A program made the position numbers and the translations under genes. Below are positions 23,001 through 28,174 of a DNA stretch of 30,750 nt, in pieces. The notes beneath the pieces are model-generated. The model had not been told where the DNA came from and searched no databases. It saw only the letters and a list, made by a program, of their open reading frames with translations. The DNA is from a virus, in IMG/VR virus record IMGVR_UViG_3300025086_000142, positions 1 through 30,750 of that record. One strand, 5' to 3'. Within the stretch, counting starts at the first letter, position 1; each line of letters begins with the position of its first letter.

Positions 23001-26000
23001 GTATGTATCAAGTCAACGGTGCTGTTACAGAAGGAGATACAACTATTGTAGTGTTTGATACTTTACCTACTGAAATTACTGTAGGTTCTATCATTTACAC
23101 TGGTGCAGACGGCGCACCCGAAACTGCTCAAACAATTGATACCACTATCGGTACAGGGCTTATGCAAGGTGGACAGTCGGACAGCACCAATACAGCCACC
23201 AAGAGTATGCTCAATCACTTTTGGCCGAGTGGTAGCCGTGGTGGACCATTGGTAAGCCGTCTTGATGGCTACGCTTATGTTTCATCATCATGGGATTATC
23301 CACGAGACTACGGCTTCGATGGGCCTATTTGGTCCGATGCTGACGATGATGGTTCGTATGCTGTAAGTAGCGGTATCAGTAAATCATCATACGATGGTAT
23401 CAGTAACCCAACACGCCCACGCCCATTCGGTTATCGCTTTGGCCTACGCCAACCATACAACAAGCCGCAGTGGTCCATGTATGGATTGCGAGCATTGCGT
23501 GAAACAGCAGTAACAGCCACCAACGCAAGTATAGGTTATACTCATGGCCCATTGGTGCAAACTGAAACTCAAACATCAACATACGCTGGTGGTAGCGGTA
23601 GTTCAACCTCCACTTTCCCGAACACCTACACTGGTATTATGGAACGACAAACCAACTTCTCCGGTATGCTTGGTGTTGACAAACCGGAGTGGCAGGTTCG
23701 ATACAGTGACGGTGTTCGCTATACCCGCCCATTCGGTTGCCCTGTACGCACCCTACGCAACAGTGCTACTGTATTGCGTGACTGGTGGGGCGATGGTAAC
23801 GGTAAGGGCTTAGATTCAATTGAGGATGCCGCTAAGTATTACATTGTTGATTGGTGGGGTAATACTCGTGGTGAGGATATTCGCCGGTTCCCTGTCCGTT
23901 CATTCGGTATTCGCCCATCATGGGATGCAGGTGACGCATACGAATACGACCGACGCAATGACCGTACGCCGTATCAGCGAATACATAACAACGGAAAACA
24001 CCTTGTCAATTTGAAAGGGCTTACCAATGCGGCAGACTCGGCATTAAGTATTTCAGCAACCGTACCGAGATTTGGTGGTCGTTTAAACAACACTAATAGT
24101 AATGATTCAACAACTTTGGTTGATGTATTCATGCCATCAAACGCACAGCGTGTAGGCGACATGGGTAATGGTCGAGGTATTCGATACCCAACTCAATTCA
24201 ACGAGGATGTCTTAACCGCATTGAGTGAACCAATACACACGACAGGACTTGTTCTCTCTCATCACACCGCCGAGCCAATCCTCAATGATGGATTTATTCG
24301 TGCAAGAAACGATACACTGCAAGCCGACGAAGTGCCTCGTGGTATCAGTTCACGCTTGGAGATTGCAGAAGACGGACTACTCAAGCCCGAAGCAGTAGTA
24401 AGTGACCGCATGGAAAACATCGTCGGTGATTCACCGCATAAGGATGCAGTGAGTCGCAGTAGTCCTCGTATTGGTCTTGACACCGAGAATCTACAAGGTG
24501 TTGACACTAATCAAATCATCATCAACACCGAGGCGCATAGCCTACACACAGACCGCAATGTAGGACAGCGTGTTATATTGCAAGGAGGTTTTACCACCGC
24601 TTCGCAAACTATTGGTAACTACGACCTTACCGCACTCAACTTTGGAGGGCAACCTCAAGGTGGCGCAATGCGTATGAGTCACACCTCCAACTTCAACCCG
24701 CTTGGTGGAACTTACCTTGCTGAAACCCGTAACTACCTTTCACCGATTGATGACAGTAGTTGGGGAGATATTCCTAAAACCGATATGGAGTTATGGCTAA
24801 AAGCCGATAGTCTTGATTTGGCTGATGGTGCGGCTGTAACTTCTTGGGAGGATGTAAGCGGTAACAATAAAGATTTCACACAGGGAACAGTAAGTTCACA
24901 GCCGGACTTTGTAGCAAGTGATAGCGATTACAATAACAAACCACTTATTCACTTTGATGGAGATGACGCTTTATCTACTCCTTTCAGTGCTGATTTAAAC
25001 CCGAATAACTTTACAGTGTTTGTAGTTTCAACTGTTGATTCGGATGACGGTAATTATCACGGAATAATAGACACTACAAACGGTAACACTGGATGGCTTT
25101 TGTATGCGAGAATGTCGGGTAGCACCAACTACTGGCAATGGAGAACAGGAACAGGTAGTGGACAGACTATAATATCTGCTGGAAACGATACTGTAGTTCC
25201 TAATACTCCTTCGATAGTCACTTTGAAAATGGCTGGTAGTGATGGTGCGGGTGGTGGAACAACTACTCAAACTCTCTATGTAAACGGTGCTTCTGCCGCA
25301 ACATCAAGTGCGGTGTTTACCAAGAAAACTGCTACTACTGCTACTCCTATATTGGGTGATGTTGGTTCTTTTGAACTGACAGGTCAAATGGCGGAGGTAA
25401 TTATTTATTCTTCGGCATTAAGTGATACTGACAGACAAAGCGTAGAAGGATATTTAGCCAGTAAATATGGTATCAGTGCATCATCTGTATGGAAAAGTAG
25501 CAACCCGTATCTTACTGATACAAATGGTGATACAAGAGGGAATGTTGTTGATAAGACAATCACATACATGATTCGCCCTGTTCGCTTGATGGATAAACAA
25601 CACATCGAAATGTTCCGTTCCAACCTCAACTTGCACTCATCAGCCCCGCAATACGGTAGTAATTACTTCGGTGCTACCGCTGGTGGTAAATATGGTTTGT
25701 ATTTGTATGATGTTGACAATGGTAAGGCTACCGCTGGTGCTTATATTCGTGCTTCAAATCCCGATACAAACCCTCCATACATACCCGCTTATTACATGGA
25801 CATCAGTGCAAGTGACACTGTGCCTATGAGTAAAGGGCCAAAGATTATCGGAACAGGTGATAGCGGCTTTGACAGTAGTAAAATTGACAATGAAGTTACT
25901 CGTGTAATTATCAGTGAAAATACTTTGCAACACTACCGTTCCGACGCATCACGCCGTCGTACATCAGTAGAAAACGATGATGCTGTTGTTCGTAAGGATT

Positions 26001-26098
26001 ACAGCGTACAACCACGCTTCTCCCAGTCTCTTCATCCAAAAGGACATAAAGGGGATGTCTCCTACAACTCAACAGACCACAGTGGTGACGGCGCATGA
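7373..26098 (+). CDS. Giant 6241-residue tail-tip / host-recognition protein
   Basis: One uninterrupted frame of 18.7 kb begins at ATG 7373, with GAGGTG 5 bases upstream, and ends in an ATGA overlap with the next gene. Position after the distal tail gene implies a tail-tip or central fibre role. Residues 1-236 resemble a LamG/concanavalin-type lectin fold (AFFFDGVTDSILIP; GGFAIEAWVIPD; HIVAGVTRGSVFLYVNGL). Residues about 5804-6034 are a second such domain (DMELWLKADSL; LIHFDGDDALSTPF; AEVIIYSSALSDTDRQSVEG, ending YLASKYGI). Three close copies (2576-2639, 3179-3242, 3738-3802) and one divergent copy (about 1573-1638) of a module with TGTGIPDGA-type sequence lie between. FTGC-type beads occur near 20575 and 22663. 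The rest is Asn-, Thr-, Gly-, His- and Tyr-rich without recognised enzyme motifs. There is no signal peptide or membrane segment, and few Cys. Its exact function is unknown; carbohydrate binding is inferred from the lectin folds. Confidence 0.85.
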   Translation: MVGIGRTSNAFFFDGVTDSILIPQGNFTSVGPARDILGKTGKGSDEFTNINSMINGGFAIEAWVIPDCGGVVAHRDGQFTLEFGTVDTPGPAKFTVQLSSSSGTIPIVLSTATATSTRWDGVVYPPQEVGGIHDTYNRYLEGSSALHNDATNLNFKHRGLYHIVAGVTRGSVFLYVNGLIVASQKISNNTVIADSTDHVYIGGKGGEFRGAIEAIHFNSDFDSNMAVATVPVNSVETTGMYRFEEPLDIVEESYDFNAFTVAANGTTTTITVAAADAQALIARLTGKAYDSSSPTTTFTATPYSMGNYKVNDFVSTPGTEATLAIPHTPYNILINPGSINRNTEKPNASPPERARIESINGSTGVITVSSIHIDFILGTGGKRGLLHSRTADVDNYFVVVNADLLIDNGTGKPYQPPHYGSQIFDKTGQMVLDESDFAQHGLVYSTQMATTDNSPNNPFAVTWPATLDALYQVGHSGRHRYSHVTGHEYMRRYPKPAYLSVDQMMDGSADVVEMAYDSNTKGISNLFSMNALSDFYEESTQVTMANFINSTTATFVVSNGLPESKEQAIAIGGTNFDYRPFMLKGPVPEFGDINEDTRLYHLRPESVSRIALLKVPTLQSTHNLAPYVEIHYNAIDLTGASMSKTTPCLMIEKTVPSGNFVLTGTTTVLDVIEADLADATKDTTLFAPGGVIMVGNAYTSTTLHLETPHSLVGDNTGGFELDSELDFSRCPVNYTPPNDATAEGNTTPQHLTASHNNGVHDSAYHKLCIEPLSSNTVKKMTEKGIQFIKPAAVTNSGTGVFDEGSTNDATNNFEMFDIIDNRQANTHEYSAVIYAQPSDRTRTNQLSKMRTNLTEGNSPSIASLLYLMSRTRIRSVREDEDPESNEKIVTVLATGIAEGLANQNVNITGSGSPDSHIVKEIEPNAPVVTVTLGGPGQGAINTKPTNDPSPLMRLPGSTRRSCAVQSVNVNTDIDRQYMSVQPLNNLSTDMASWGTYCFPKVGRIYLEDGASAAYSSKTGAGFNFTVDTSALDIITQRSFIDADGVAYATFHEWLNATGLLSNSTPNEYSLVATIYNDPHFGDDNLCEDGSTVNDRLFQSMDTVNHDYQLGTQYASTRAMVEIPFFPKQFFDHAPSGIFPGPDNSMKVHLDATYTAHSWNPTPVGRRANDVAVSDRNAHSAYGFNANSDEHISSATITQIKVSSNFTDIYVSHPKIFPTAESAANEHRNMKDVVRYRRVFLSNNQWGIYQNDPATDGYIRIPTNVSGGFTGGFSEDFFTDASIGDLLYVAGGYRNETLMPIASDETTPSSDLENRSPYYYDNANMQTQGGNLDYGLRQYVSAVEFKEGPLTNPHAPRIQSKTATATIIDVATLFSLVFITLDDASAFPEGPILDAVMNGDTAAVSAGDTIYAIEVLDDEPFEMYYFGSITLDDPNKVLCINASNNDLSNLTGKKIRIKSAGHAVMGITDPQNAYTNEDITSTFRPSVSGEIWTYTVAVGDIGGATTLSVAPTTATLMPQANTVGMNLRPGDDIYREAAGDATEIDYIGKVLFSESPIAGSGHATNTVITLETFTLTSSITASDKTVTVPDTTRLRKGMAITGTGIDTGAFIDSITNATTFKMSHNPTSSGTTTPTLTFGGNAHAISSGDKLRINASSVLAEDPDAILNLDWLNPYAQGGLRNGDTIWMNMTMNNPHAVEGLFAKSRGVLNDSQVWTGFNGGRGALANRPRDSIPLENFLIGDTCLETANNFVQHVNKTIELNYESMGLLSSQAPTVAYLDPYLAKKGHARVLMFDVAHDREFIAFHDLHMQVQSSAATPHIGFGRHIVTAAGVTNLDKFTMSQNGGAPHYFTTQIDVANGFPSENPYIRRTQQSKFIESAYVHNIGGNTSEDMMSTTSEGENPVLTYITQNPATAGTGAANNNSHLMGKNHGHYVHTGLMHEGTSNSFTVADSTLPRLEPAVSSVYWANEKHKQSIKTTAILSSLTRDLKLHRKSHGVATYSLRDSSTMMDTPDGTRAISAFLCLKGIRNETLTLTNHEESRLQYLDHWSKMDFVRRLTIDCGEVGIKEGVTDIEAAAREIVRLINQGGAKKGTTRNISVNRSLTPNSAITATSNILPSFDRLQNDAIMQAVMTGSVYDPAPWWFADEAFDTQDRGTHMGYMRAHLGRVVEDLDGNTGHSVIIHSTIPGASGRNFCTWLDNSKGQSQYKPQFLIGHGGRFRNFWCQPDETSGENMHPAPMPINKHGRPFAPITTLREYVTQEDADDNFLSNGDFAVRNNYLSNAQKRGVSAFNGGGMIANTINDESFESQSASKTLVEGLRTGTQAFGRVNFGGMVASGIPGFAPDAGVWGLGERGNTDFDTRYSDAITTGSTAPTAITDYSDHVTESQVETVGNGQLYGFQFEDHRGNTYGVRFIYRRMGDNFSNDNTVLPPTLDNEICVYFDDRDVGQGGLTIGNHMLGHGDATGRIDTTGHLTEASYRGNRWNGVPSPSVGIDASVTLGNGLLTVVLHTPFNGTTEGLSILANHPDILGYLGFPKTNGLLQINDTFTGTTAKGIVGHTFSYTHRTTSIAGFSSDATCDYNDDPTITMDSTADLVVGMGVVGVGIPDGATVASITNTTTFELSVSTTGGSKSNQILMFTPVHRFYGIVGDAFTSSHYVANRAGTTEIHDAARVQPHASNNTMRVLLSPRINWTTLVTDELMAAVTAAAINHDNPSATLNFDCRGMYAADGFTFGQWGVAADAIKIRAHNPSRMTMPLATMFEATLHKDWGIHAAHLEYGEYDKLHETTGGWSIVTTDAINNPYSDAELDANRRMDVGYLPYTVLQLQSKGRGYNANTATPLLVDSANTPVSVTSWRRNLKGENYTSITGDHILPCLNNPILLFESYTHSGNVFLAKTNKIAHAMIPAGQEADTIGDADDADTHAKEGSFGELLVYRYPTDDGIGIAALESIRGSTSHTSLTNAFGNGHGRWKTHFYQDIGDDFILTRFAQTNRSLGPGFERDAICGYRSHGSVDSEPIIFLRGARDSIDHSVPLYFGGGFTGVTLDINDGTQNDYSSFYTHPYSGGPTGTAGIQNANEISGSFAMVDCNALLAFFPGTALLNQHRGSINSPVSNKDSILSPDLRGGNLDDNFTLLNAAAAGDVRARYAAGIVRQQPVPLVLRFAHPTARYHDSQPIVDATCDYNNDPTITMDSTTQLVVGMTVTGTGIPDGATVSSITNATTFELSVATTGGSVSNGTLTFNYIENKTTYLVYGPGQAFPFTEDDNSNAAVEPHPGYVVTTGNTWSKVPHSNYLPNEITNNDNLYGPPDSTYQTARNRYHWRTTLNWSPPQGIPNVGYLQQRPEHGSHYGEVFTNPTSGKITSDNKADYWKAHPYKHCAVSYYGIAMSADMTFHMDGGYHPGGSWLDNQISFNPPNPNSNYRYALDAGNQVNATAYRVSGVMGKIILEGANSETALNFDTDYIVVDGTRCQNGEELATIIGQAINENPGKGALKAMGGTFLPSMGNSMRQDRYGWIETGSSGSILYQNMTGDLDVRLLAGTALDNSKVYVQTVIDGATQEELEQIPMSGWLRTPDGGRDHTVGAGAVDPSYHAGPTWGCYHSREIYNDSGTYRVRFYLAPNRISGQPLLEDRTTWHNKCESATLTYPSPGAVIDPNPPSQPEPIQYPPLTKLFVWSKAGVHRFNNENETPRSHMTQAHFGGLVDAIDRTRPVGAVGWAGERYSYLNSLKVDTTVFTDATCDYNNDPTIAMDSTAKLKIGMLVSGTGIPTGAYVRSITSSTGFELSASTTGGSVTNGTLTFTTNLYAAGKGAWHPKMGFTPYGSSASCMSVLGHLPSSYPMYNSPEASPRVNGQESVSNTSYDVALTTPYTWNIGLAGGAGWYAAYDFTDVESTKDIMSAKPPHMRETDTDTTFILNKKLHHQQGVFSRAMLVISNESELALVAKTDRDGIKATGDWLSVVSKTRAGIAAATAITFAGTTRWDERFHDAERYIAPANAGPNVEALIATGTATPTADVPSAAYVLHTALTSDQDTNLFNAEPCFAETGDLFFDTDISPGSINLEVATAVTRNITKELELSSSDAEIDNYDYTNDDFWLGDTNGYKLSQRTPAQNFSVEHVVWKRMDGGNLSLPASNARGLGAVPFVTRVTGSNAYTTGEKLYGNNRFTFESTNSAMFPIIQAQELSHPQLAARHPDLLRNILEIPNEEIQFESITVIDDTGQEHKIEGGSPFGTIIRAYSQIPDRTTQGLAPAIAGSGVTPNMKIRLPDPDSIPGNLVVRSGFDRLQAYQTETMGTGGMMTKSTVEHMFDNSLVSPNLGPTYSDHNWEHLSQNTPFPESKMTGWQSSTGNAPLETAYELHDRTLYFHVTKMGNTNTHKHPVIYSHSAGVVNHELTGVSFSGTTLTVNTSVNSAVYDSTFGNKERVGERRFLRLYNPTTDEGGVASFTGISGSTFTGCVGDETFNKLVLSSITALKVVPSYYIPAGSTRFYGSRRIRDHAEVSGNSPDMAHTHYVNYSVTGEEATTGYSIYSKPQLTPAPIPRMGHHFVNATMAMLPGHWAHPAYQGLYDKHRACRSATLQSFEHEDMEERGMNTLVTSRDTFPTYDPQLVFGSLTATPSGPSDIHGGGFSLMFETKLRNDGYGVLASEGQAGVVNSKGGHTVVLEAAGTYTLKEHFPDPAEVGAYQIIIQPNMHSSQFIGYHANGPADNSATPDGSVNELTSQQVALVVGIREPDSATGAYALVLANATMADVRGCEVFINELMIDHDPDYGSHFTNIPPLMLYNPFGVQSTESPAFVRRSLPYLPNMFIDSTPGFTTNIPWWSIVHKVAPDNADADRFNHLSWHRLDNYYEFLRASNGSIASQITLAGYPSFYPDLYSEILENISLTPVCNVVSVASTVITVDDARGFPKQPYYGMVLEYIDATGIRRTHTYTERSSYDSSNMNKPKQFTIVANSDFTSNLTAGTGIRLSRAYDFRPANTILNDSETSIITRTLPQTLAGSRDTNSLHMADAYLCLWHPNLGRPHTFYSDASRTWLNPLTDRAINQKPLNSMPEHFETVHYHDATYYASMGPFALRMKTAMPPTEAQSTYYTATSASVSSTTVTATGTIMAGWPTSGTNTVYVNSGSEEETFTYTGGGAGGTTLTGCVNVIGTPLTTMASGNHSLRYYKTADLAADGSHTRQVVSHTGNTITTNGGEPIGDEDYIFVDGRMYQVNGAVTEGDTTIVVFDTLPTEITVGSIIYTGADGAPETAQTIDTTIGTGLMQGGQSDSTNTATKSMLNHFWPSGSRGGPLVSRLDGYAYVSSSWDYPRDYGFDGPIWSDADDDGSYAVSSGISKSSYDGISNPTRPRPFGYRFGLRQPYNKPQWSMYGLRALRETAVTATNASIGYTHGPLVQTETQTSTYAGGSGSSTSTFPNTYTGIMERQTNFSGMLGVDKPEWQVRYSDGVRYTRPFGCPVRTLRNSATVLRDWWGDGNGKGLDSIEDAAKYYIVDWWGNTRGEDIRRFPVRSFGIRPSWDAGDAYEYDRRNDRTPYQRIHNNGKHLVNLKGLTNAADSALSISATVPRFGGRLNNTNSNDSTTLVDVFMPSNAQRVGDMGNGRGIRYPTQFNEDVLTALSEPIHTTGLVLSHHTAEPILNDGFIRARNDTLQADEVPRGISSRLEIAEDGLLKPEAVVSDRMENIVGDSPHKDAVSRSSPRIGLDTENLQGVDTNQIIINTEAHSLHTDRNVGQRVILQGGFTTASQTIGNYDLTALNFGGQPQGGAMRMSHTSNFNPLGGTYLAETRNYLSPIDDSSWGDIPKTDMELWLKADSLDLADGAAVTSWEDVSGNNKDFTQGTVSSQPDFVASDSDYNNKPLIHFDGDDALSTPFSADLNPNNFTVFVVSTVDSDDGNYHGIIDTTNGNTGWLLYARMSGSTNYWQWRTGTGSGQTIISAGNDTVVPNTPSIVTLKMAGSDGAGGGTTTQTLYVNGASAATSSAVFTKKTATTATPILGDVGSFELTGQMAEVIIYSSALSDTDRQSVEGYLASKYGISASSVWKSSNPYLTDTNGDTRGNVVDKTITYMIRPVRLMDKQHIEMFRSNLNLHSSAPQYGSNYFGATAGGKYGLYLYDVDNGKATAGAYIRASNPDTNPPYIPAYYMDISASDTVPMSKGPKIIGTGDSGFDSSKIDNEVTRVIISENTLQHYRSDASRRRTSVENDDAVVRKDYSVQPRFSQSLHPKGHKGDVSYNSTDHSGDGA
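12091..12289 (+). repeat. Divergent copy of the TGTGI module in the giant gene
   Basis: Residues about 1573-1638 of the giant protein include MAITGTGIDTGAFIDSITNA followed by TTFKMSHNPTSSGT and TLTFGG. These line up with the three closer copies downstream (VTGTGIPDGATVSSITNA, TTFELSVATTGGS, TLTF), but the leading CDYN.DPTI segment is absent. It appears to be an older member of the same repeat family. Confidence 0.6.
15098..15289 (+). repeat. CDYN/TGTGI module, copy 1
   Basis: This in-frame module of about 64 codons (residues 2576-2639) begins DATCDYNDDPTITMDSTADL and continues VGVGIPDGATVASITNTTTF and ELSVSTTGGS. It is closely related in protein sequence, and visibly in DNA, to the copies at 16907 and 18584. 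Modules of this G-x-G-I-P kind are common in phage virion proteins and probably fold as small beta units. Confidence 0.8.
16907..17098 (+). repeat. CDYN/TGTGI module, copy 2
   Basis: Residues 3179-3242 begin DATCDYNNDPTITMDSTTQL and continue VTGTGIPDGATVSSITNATT, ending SNGTLTF. The module sits between two stretches unrelated to those flanking copy 1, so it behaves as a movable insert or spacer within the giant protein. Confidence 0.8.
18584..18778 (+). repeat. CDYN/TGTGI module, copy 3
   Basis: Residues 3738-3802 begin DATCDYNNDPTIAMDSTAKL and continue VSGTGIPTGAYVRSITSSTG, ending TNGTLTF. It is the most changed of the three close copies in its middle part (LKIGMLV for LVVGMTV) but retains both ends. 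Confidence 0.8.
24782..25474 (+). other. C-terminal concanavalin-like lectin domain of the giant protein
   Basis: Residues 5804-6034 match the familiar phage and bacterial LamG/concanavalin pattern: MELWLKADSLDLADGAAVTS with WEDVSGNN, SQPDF, PLIHFDGDDALSTPF, FTVFVVSTVDSDDG, TLYVNGASA, and the closing AEVIIYSSALSDTDRQSVEG then YLASKYGI. It lies about 207 residues before the end of the protein. Its sequence is cleanly bounded (SWGDIPKT before, SASSVWKSS after), which suggests a discrete, possibly exchanged, domain. Glycan binding is inferred from the fold family. Confidence 0.75.
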
Positions 26099-26409
26099 TG
26101 GAACCAATGAACGAGGCTTGGGCTTTGCTAAAAGCAAAGAAAAAGAGCAAACCGTTTCATGGGTATAATCCCAACAAGCATCATCGAAAAGGGGGCTTGA
26201 ACGCTAAAGGCCGAGCAAAGGCAAAGCGTGAACAAGGCTCTAATCTCAAACCACCTGTAACTACCAAACCGAGTAAACTCAAGCCCGGTAGTAAGTCTGC
26301 AAAGCGACGAAAATCATTCTGCGCCCGCATGACCGGTGTTAAAGGCCCAACCAGTAAAAAAGGTAAATTAACACCGAAAGGGGCTTCTCTTAAACGGTGG
26401 AACTGCTGA
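26095..26409 (+). CDS. Small basic protein with KSFCARM...KRWNC motif (DUF6321-like)
   Basis: The 104-residue product is strongly basic (many Lys, Arg, Gly, Ser) and ends in a conserved block: SAKRRKSFCARMTGVKGPTS, then KKGKLTPKGASLKRWNC. I recall this SFCARM...WNC ending as a small domain of unknown function common in tailed phages (DUF6321); the family name is from memory. The two Cys are at the motif centre and at the last residue. The N-terminal half looks disordered and could bind DNA, RNA or an acidic partner. ATG 26095 overlaps the giant gene stop (ATGA), with GGTGA 6 bases upstream; a second in-frame ATG follows immediately. It lies between two tip genes, so it may act in tip assembly or be a passenger in the operon. 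Confidence 0.75.
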   Translation: MMEPMNEAWALLKAKKKSKPFHGYNPNKHHRKGGLNAKGRAKAKREQGSNLKPPVTTKPSKLKPGSKSAKRRKSFCARMTGVKGPTSKKGKLTPKGASLKRWNC

Positions 26410-27827
26410 TGGCTGTCATAAAGAATACAGTTGTTGGTCGGTTTAGTACCGACATGGCCGCAGTGATGGACCATGTGCGTAAGCCGGTGTTCGTTGACAA
26501 CGCCGTTCATCATGCAAAGGTGGACACGAGTACAGGTGTACAGGCGAAAGTTACCATTGAAAATAGTAACGCATCTACTTTCCAAGTCATGCCCGAAACC
26601 CGCTATCAAATCGTTGAGGGTGAGTCGTCAATTCAAATCACACATAAAGAAACATCGGGGCATAGTAGCACCGCAGTGCCGTTTTTGGGCGACAATATAT
26701 TGAGTTCAACCAACAAACCCATGCTTGTTTACAATGCCGACAACCCCGCCCAACGCTTGTCTATCTCAACACTTGAATCCAGCACCGTTGGTATTCTAAT
26801 GAACCTACAGAACATGAAAGGAAAAACACTTAGTGACCTCGGTTTCTTTGAGCGTGAAGTTAAATTGGGCCAGCCAATTGATGTAGGCTTACGAACAACA
26901 GACATGGCTATCCGTTTAGGACAACAGGCTACTACCAGCATGAACAGTTTCAACATTGGTCGAAACATGGGTTCAACCAATAACAATAACGGTCGGAGGT
27001 TACACTCAACCCGTTTCCTCGGTCAAGACTTTACAAACATCAATTTGATGACCGCCCTCCGCTTTCTCGGTCGTCATGATAGCCGCATGATTTTGATGGA
27101 CCGCTTCGGTAACATGCTCTATGTTCCTATCACATTCAGCGAGGCAACTCGCACCGTTGACGCTAATCTACGCTTTGGCTCTAAAACCAATGACCCTGTA
27201 GATAACACACCTAATCGGGTTACTGTACAAGGTCAACCAATGGCATTGAATGATTTGGTTATTGTTACCGTTGATGACACCGAAAGACAAAGCGGTGTTA
27301 ATGGTGAGATACGAGAAGAACCAGCACCAGTTATAGATATGACAGTGCGTTCTACCAATGGGGCAAGAAAAGTTGCTCGTCAAATCTTACGGGGTAACAC
27401 CTTGACGGCTGGCTCTATCAGTAGCACAGGACACCCCGGTATCACTGATTTAAGACCGGGTATGACTATTGAGTATGACGGTCAAACTCGTGTCATTACA
27501 GAAGCAAGACACATGCCGATTGTAGGAACAACCGACCTTACTTTACTTAACATTGAATCGGGTATAGAAGGAGTGTTACAAGGGATTAGTGAGGGCGCAA
27601 CCTCCGTTTCCAGTGGAGAAGCACCGCTTAATTATGTGCAAATTGTAGAAGAAAACTTGTCAATGTTCGGTAAGATAGAGTTGCGTATCACTTCTCAAGT
27701 AACCGAGCGTGGCGTACATAACACCGCCTTCTTAATCGGAGGGGTTAAAGGCACGAAGACAAGAGGCAAAATTGGTGGCGAAGGGTTGCCGATAGGGGCG
27801 AATAAGACCGAGATTAGGAGATATTGA
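26409..27827 (+). CDS. Baseplate hub-like tail protein (gpD/gp27-type candidate)
   Basis: The 472-residue protein sits after the giant tip gene. Its middle and C-terminal parts resemble hub proteins of the late-control gpD / gp27 type: MTALRFLGRHDSRMILMDRF with GNMLYVPITF, then VARQILRGNTLTAG, then TDLRPGMTIEYDGQTRVITE with ARHMP, a typical hub beta-barrel stretch. The C-terminus is basic with a Gly-Lys-Thr-rich run (GVKGTKTRGKIGGEGLP). There is no lysozyme or peptidase domain. ATG 26409 is preferred to the in-frame GTG 26397 because it overlaps the previous TGA (TGATG) and GGTGG lies about 8 bases upstream. Hub proteins form the threefold opening through which DNA and tape measure pass. Confidence is moderate because the family match is by pattern only. 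Confidence 0.6.
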   Translation: MAVIKNTVVGRFSTDMAAVMDHVRKPVFVDNAVHHAKVDTSTGVQAKVTIENSNASTFQVMPETRYQIVEGESSIQITHKETSGHSSTAVPFLGDNILSSTNKPMLVYNADNPAQRLSISTLESSTVGILMNLQNMKGKTLSDLGFFEREVKLGQPIDVGLRTTDMAIRLGQQATTSMNSFNIGRNMGSTNNNNGRRLHSTRFLGQDFTNINLMTALRFLGRHDSRMILMDRFGNMLYVPITFSEATRTVDANLRFGSKTNDPVDNTPNRVTVQGQPMALNDLVIVTVDDTERQSGVNGEIREEPAPVIDMTVRSTNGARKVARQILRGNTLTAGSISSTGHPGITDLRPGMTIEYDGQTRVITEARHMPIVGTTDLTLLNIESGIEGVLQGISEGATSVSSGEAPLNYVQIVEENLSMFGKIELRITSQVTERGVHNTAFLIGGVKGTKTRGKIGGEGLPIGANKTEIRRY

Positions 27828-27828
27828 C

Positions 27829-28173
27829 ATGCCTGTATCAAATCACATACGCCGTTTGCTTCTACAAACCATCGCTGATACTATCAACGAAGTAGTGGTG
27901 GGTTTCGACGGAACACCTGCTACTGCGGAGGATGGTGCGGCAGGTCGCCCTGCTATTGTTCTCACGCCAACAGTGACGATTATTGACGACACCGCCCTTC
28001 TTGTTGAAGCATCAATGAGTGCTGATAATTCGTTTACTGATAGCATCCGTGAGGTGTATATACAAAATAGAAGCACTTCCGACTTCACACCAGTCGCTCG
28101 CTATACAACTAAACCAATCATCAAAACATCAGCAAATGAAATTAACATTGAAATCTTAATCGAGGTGGCATGA
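27829..28173 (+). CDS. Small tip/fibre-associated structural protein
   Basis: The 114-residue product resembles the small proteins found just before fibre genes in many tailed phages. It has an N-terminal helix (NHIRRLLLQTIADTINEVVV), a central strand pair (IVLTPTVTIIDDTALLVEAS), then IREVYIQNRSTSDFTPVARY and TTKPIIKTSANEINIEILIE. The REVYI...ARY...PI.K....I.IEI layout is the recurrent part. It probably makes a beta-sandwich platform for fibre attachment (inference). ATG 27829 is one base after the hub stop, with AGGAG 8 bases upstream. Confidence 0.6.
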   Translation: MPVSNHIRRLLLQTIADTINEVVVGFDGTPATAEDGAAGRPAIVLTPTVTIIDDTALLVEASMSADNSFTDSIREVYIQNRSTSDFTPVARYTTKPIIKTSANEINIEILIEVA

Positions 28174-28174
28174 C

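Noticed and set aside
7373-26098. The giant frame as an artefact of joined genes or misassembly
   Set aside because: It remains open over 18.7 kb with consistent protein-like composition and has a good start and an ATGA stop junction, so a real gene is the simpler reading, though reads would settle it.
26181-26609. 142-codon antisense frame opposite the basic protein and hub gene
   Set aside because: It spans two real genes, has no recognisable domain and no convincing ribosome binding site.
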